Source of the DNA: CAZGSV01 sp964528605
Lineage (GTDB): Bacteria; Armatimonadota; Zipacnadia; CAZGSV01
NCBI GenBank assembly: GCA_964528605.1
Contig: CAZGSV010000077.1
Span: forward strand, 1 to 15,487
Direction of reading: 5' to 3'
DNA length: 15,487 nt
The first letter of the stretch is position 1; each line of letters opens with the position of its first letter. The translations under genes and the position numbers were made by a program. Below are positions 13,443 to 15,487 of the stretch, one piece after another. The notes under the pieces were generated by a model that saw only the letters and a program-made list of their open reading frames with translations, ran no database searches and was not told the origin of the DNA.

Positions 13443-15335
13443 TCATCGCGCGGGCGCGCGGCTGTCGAGTGACCGGAGAACGCGACACACACGCTGACGG
13501 AGGCGAGGGTCCCTCATCCGAGAGCGGTGCCGGCGCAGCCTCCTACGTAGGTCATGCCTCGTGGGCTCGTGCTCGGTGAACTTGATGACCTCGACCCTGT
13601 AGAAGGCCTCAGCCAGGGCGCCTTCGTCCAGGGGGCGGTTCGCTCCGGCTGGCAACAGGCGGTCTAGCTCGCGCTGTGCTGCCTGCGGCTTCTCCCTGAG
13701 CTGCAGGAGTGCGCCTGCGATTCGCGATACCTTCCGTTCCCCGGCCAGGACCGCTTCTCGCAGCACCGCCGCCTGTTCGCTCTGGCTCAGCTGGCACAGG
13801 CAGCGGACGAGCGCTCTCTTGATCTCCTGATGACGCTCCTGCGCGTACAGGTGCCTGAGGCTGCTAAGCGAGCGCGGTGGGAGGACCGTGCGGTCTAGCA
13901 GGAGGGCGCACTGGACGCGCACGTACCAGTGGGCCTTCGGGCTTCGGAGCGTACGACGCGCGTAGTCCAGCGCCCCCTTTGGGCAAGTCCTCAGATTCCG
14001 CAGTATGGTGAGTAGCTGCGCCTGCTGCAGGGAGAACACGTTCTCTGGAGCGTTTATGAACTCCGAGACCGCGGTACCGATGGCGCGCTTGCGGGGAAAA
14101 AGGGCCAGGTACGTCACTGTCTTTTCCATGAGTTGCTGATCGGGGTTCAAACGGACTTGACCCAGCAGGAAATGCACCAGGGAAGGGTCGCGGAGGAGCG
14201 AGAACCCCGTCACCAGACGCCGGAGCAATCTCATGTCCTTGCCGGTGATGATTGTCCCCCTTTTCGGCAAGCACTTGTACTGCTGGCGCAGTCGGCGCAC
14301 TAGTGCGACCTGTGTCGCCCGCTGGATTTTGCCCCGTGCGCGGTGGATCTCGTCTATTACCTCCGAGACCCTGGTAACTCGCTCGTCCAGGAGCTCCTTT
14401 TCGATCTCCTGGTCGCGGAGCACCTGCGTCTTTGCGCCCTGCATGTTGAGTTGCAGCCCGCGCAATGCCTCGTTCATCGTAAAGACCGCCCGGCGTGCCG
14501 TCCTCTCCTCCTTGCAGAATACCTTGACGTCGTCCATATACCGGAGCCACCGGGCTCCCCTGACCCTACAGAATCTTTGGAGAGCCCAATCCAGGGGCAG
14601 GAGGTACACGTTGCCGAGGAAGCTGGAGACCTCGTTCCCCTGGGGGATGCCTCGCCCTATGCACGCGCCGTGCGTCGTTCGCCAGCCCCACGCCTGCAGC
14701 ATCGAGATGAGCAGATTGACGATCTTCTGTTCCTTTGGGAGATGCTGGACCAAGATCGTTCTGAGAATGTCGAGATCGATGTTCTCAAAGTACGCCGCGA
14801 CATCGGCCACGCTGAGGAACTGGTATCCCTCCTGCGTGTATGCTCTGACGCATTCCACGACGAACTGAGGCCACCTCTCGTACCAGGGCTCGACCATGCG
14901 AGCCGGACGGACAACTTGCCTCTTCCCGAGCAGAGGAAACTCGAGGACATCCACGTCCTGGAACAGCTGGTCCCTCTCGGCCTTTGAGCGCAGGCGATAA
15001 GAGTACACCTGCTCGGGGATCTTGCCGTCCAGACGGGGAGCGATCAGATACGTGATCGCGAAGAGCACCACCCAGTCCTCGATCTCTGGGATCGACCCGG
15101 GGCGCACCGCGAGCGGGGACTTGGGGACGTCGATACGGAGCATCGGTTGCGGGTGGTACGCATCCGTAGCGAGGGCGTCGGCCAGTCTCTCCAGGTTGCG
15201 ATCCAAGTCGAACTCGAAGTCATAGTAGTGGTAGGGATCCGTAACAAAGGCGTCTCGTGCGTCGTCCCGCGCCAAGTACCAAGCACGTTTGAGGACTTGG
15301 GGCGAGCAGAGCCCCGCGTACATGGCGTCTGGCAT
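13443..15335 (-). CDS. Standalone reverse transcriptase with C-terminal helical repeats (Abi/UG-like)
   Basis: From the ATG at 15335, with AAGGGGG seven bases upstream, the protein has 630 residues; an upstream ATG at 15407 would overlap the preceding partial gene. The polymerase domain is intact: PKSPLAVRPGSIPEIEDW (71-88), VYSYRL, motif A VADVAAYFENID (D178), motif B GIPQGNEVSSFLGN (229-242) and YMDD (266-269). After the thumb there are about 270 residues of Leu/Arg-rich helices resembling HEAT repeats, for example near 476-540, ending in a very basic tail. There is no maturase X domain, no HNH endonuclease and no integrase. Standalone RTs with a helical-repeat C-terminus are known from AbiK, Abi-P2 and UG/DRT antiphage systems, so a defence role is plausible but inferred. 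Single-line spot counts give 55-60% GC here against 67-78% in the DUF4091 gene, suggesting transfer. Confidence 0.88.
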   Translation of the reverse strand: MPDAMYAGLCSPQVLKRAWYLARDDARDAFVTDPYHYYDFEFDLDRNLERLADALATDAYHPQPMLRIDVPKSPLAVRPGSIPEIEDWVVLFAITYLIAPRLDGKIPEQVYSYRLRSKAERDQLFQDVDVLEFPLLGKRQVVRPARMVEPWYERWPQFVVECVRAYTQEGYQFLSVADVAAYFENIDLDILRTILVQHLPKEQKIVNLLISMLQAWGWRTTHGACIGRGIPQGNEVSSFLGNVYLLPLDWALQRFCRVRGARWLRYMDDVKVFCKEERTARRAVFTMNEALRGLQLNMQGAKTQVLRDQEIEKELLDERVTRVSEVIDEIHRARGKIQRATQVALVRRLRQQYKCLPKRGTIITGKDMRLLRRLVTGFSLLRDPSLVHFLLGQVRLNPDQQLMEKTVTYLALFPRKRAIGTAVSEFINAPENVFSLQQAQLLTILRNLRTCPKGALDYARRTLRSPKAHWYVRVQCALLLDRTVLPPRSLSSLRHLYAQERHQEIKRALVRCLCQLSQSEQAAVLREAVLAGERKVSRIAGALLQLREKPQAAQRELDRLLPAGANRPLDEGALAEAFYRVEVIKFTEHEPTRHDLRRRLRRHRSRMRDPRLRQRVCRVLRSLDSRAPAR

Positions 15336-15369
15336 TCTGGTTCCCCCTTGGCTGCCGAGCCCGCCAGCC

Positions 15370-15487
15370 CTAACCTGACGGGCCCTGGCCAATCGGCTCG
15401 AAGGCAACGCACGGCGTGAACTGGAACTCGGACATAAGGGCTAGGTAGCCGGATTCGTGGGCTCGCCTGATGATCCGGAGCGCTACC
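15370..15487 (-). CDS. Partial gene, C-terminal end only, upstream of the reverse transcriptase
   Basis: The minus strand holds an open frame entering from the right edge and ending in TAG at 15372-15370. Its 38 visible residues include RIIRRAHESGYLALM and end in PIGQGPSG. Third codon positions are mostly G or C, unlike the alternative frames, which favours this being the true coding frame. The stop lies 34 bp before the reverse transcriptase start on the same strand, so the two are likely co-transcribed and this protein may be its partner. I do not recognise the fragment. It is too short to exclude a chance frame. Confidence 0.45.
   Translation of the reverse strand, partial: VALRIIRRAHESGYLALMSEFQFTPCVAFEPIGQGPSG

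Noticed and set aside
13443..13560. HEPN R-x4-H motif in the RT tail (RRLRRH)
   Set aside because: The tail is a run of Arg residues in which an R-x4-H spacing arises by chance; the surrounding sequence does not look like a HEPN helix bundle.
13443..15335. Retron reverse transcriptase
   Set aside because: A VTG tripeptide is present (RRLVTGFSLL), but it lies about 107 residues after YMDD, there is no NAxxH motif, and no msr/msd-like inverted structure fits in the 34 bp upstream.
13443..15335. Group II intron maturase
   Set aside because: No maturase X domain, no HNH endonuclease, and no domain V/VI-like RNA hairpin downstream of the stop.
13443..15487. Diversity-generating retroelement
   Set aside because: Motif B is QG type, not IGxxxSQ. 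No adenine-variable template/variable repeat pair is visible in the flanking 97 and 34 bp, the partial upstream gene lacks an Asn-rich variable end, and the RT is much longer than usual DGR enzymes.

Overview
The window is GC-rich bacterial DNA with ten complete protein-coding genes and one cut off at the right edge. I saw no rRNA, tRNA, CRISPR array or transposase gene. Secreted proteins with FG-GAP and DUF4091 domains, a sulfatase-superfamily enzyme, GC-rich coding sequence and GGGACAGGAACC-type intergenic hairpins suggest an uncultured polysaccharide-degrading bacterium, perhaps Armatimonadota, Planctomycetota or a relative. This placement is inference and weak.

Left part (1-5555): a 55-bp exact tandem duplication of the wrbA 3' end opens the window. 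wrbA and a membrane-anchored sulfatase-superfamily enzyme follow, both on the minus strand, with a perfect 20-bp hairpin repeat between them. A divergent promoter region then leads to a small helical protein and a zinc alcohol dehydrogenase on the plus strand. The dehydrogenase converges on an unrecognised beta-rich protein on the minus strand.

Middle part (5665-12780): a CapA-like lipoprotein and a 1130-residue secreted protein (seven-loop FG-GAP propeller plus DUF4091) run on the plus strand. Both are preceded by a similar TTGACG / CAAGAT element. The large protein converges on a 753-residue secreted, probably glycoside-hydrolase-like protein. The 236 bp between the two stop codons is filled with inverted repeats, and each stop codon lies inside a repeat. 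The secreted pair, the CapA-like protein and the sulfatase-superfamily enzyme fit a cell-surface or glycan-processing role (inference).

Right part (12806-15487): a Cys-rich flavodoxin-family protein sits 25 bp upstream of the hydrolase-like gene, probably in one operon. Upstream of it is a standalone reverse transcriptase of about 630 residues with an intact YMDD site and a C-terminal helical HEAT-like extension. It resembles the Abi/UG (DRT-type) reverse transcriptases rather than group II intron, retron or diversity-generating enzymes. A partial gene ends 34 bp upstream of it and runs off the window. The reverse transcriptase gene looks lower in GC than its neighbours. This is the best candidate here for an undescribed (possibly antiphage) system, but its partner lies mostly outside the window.
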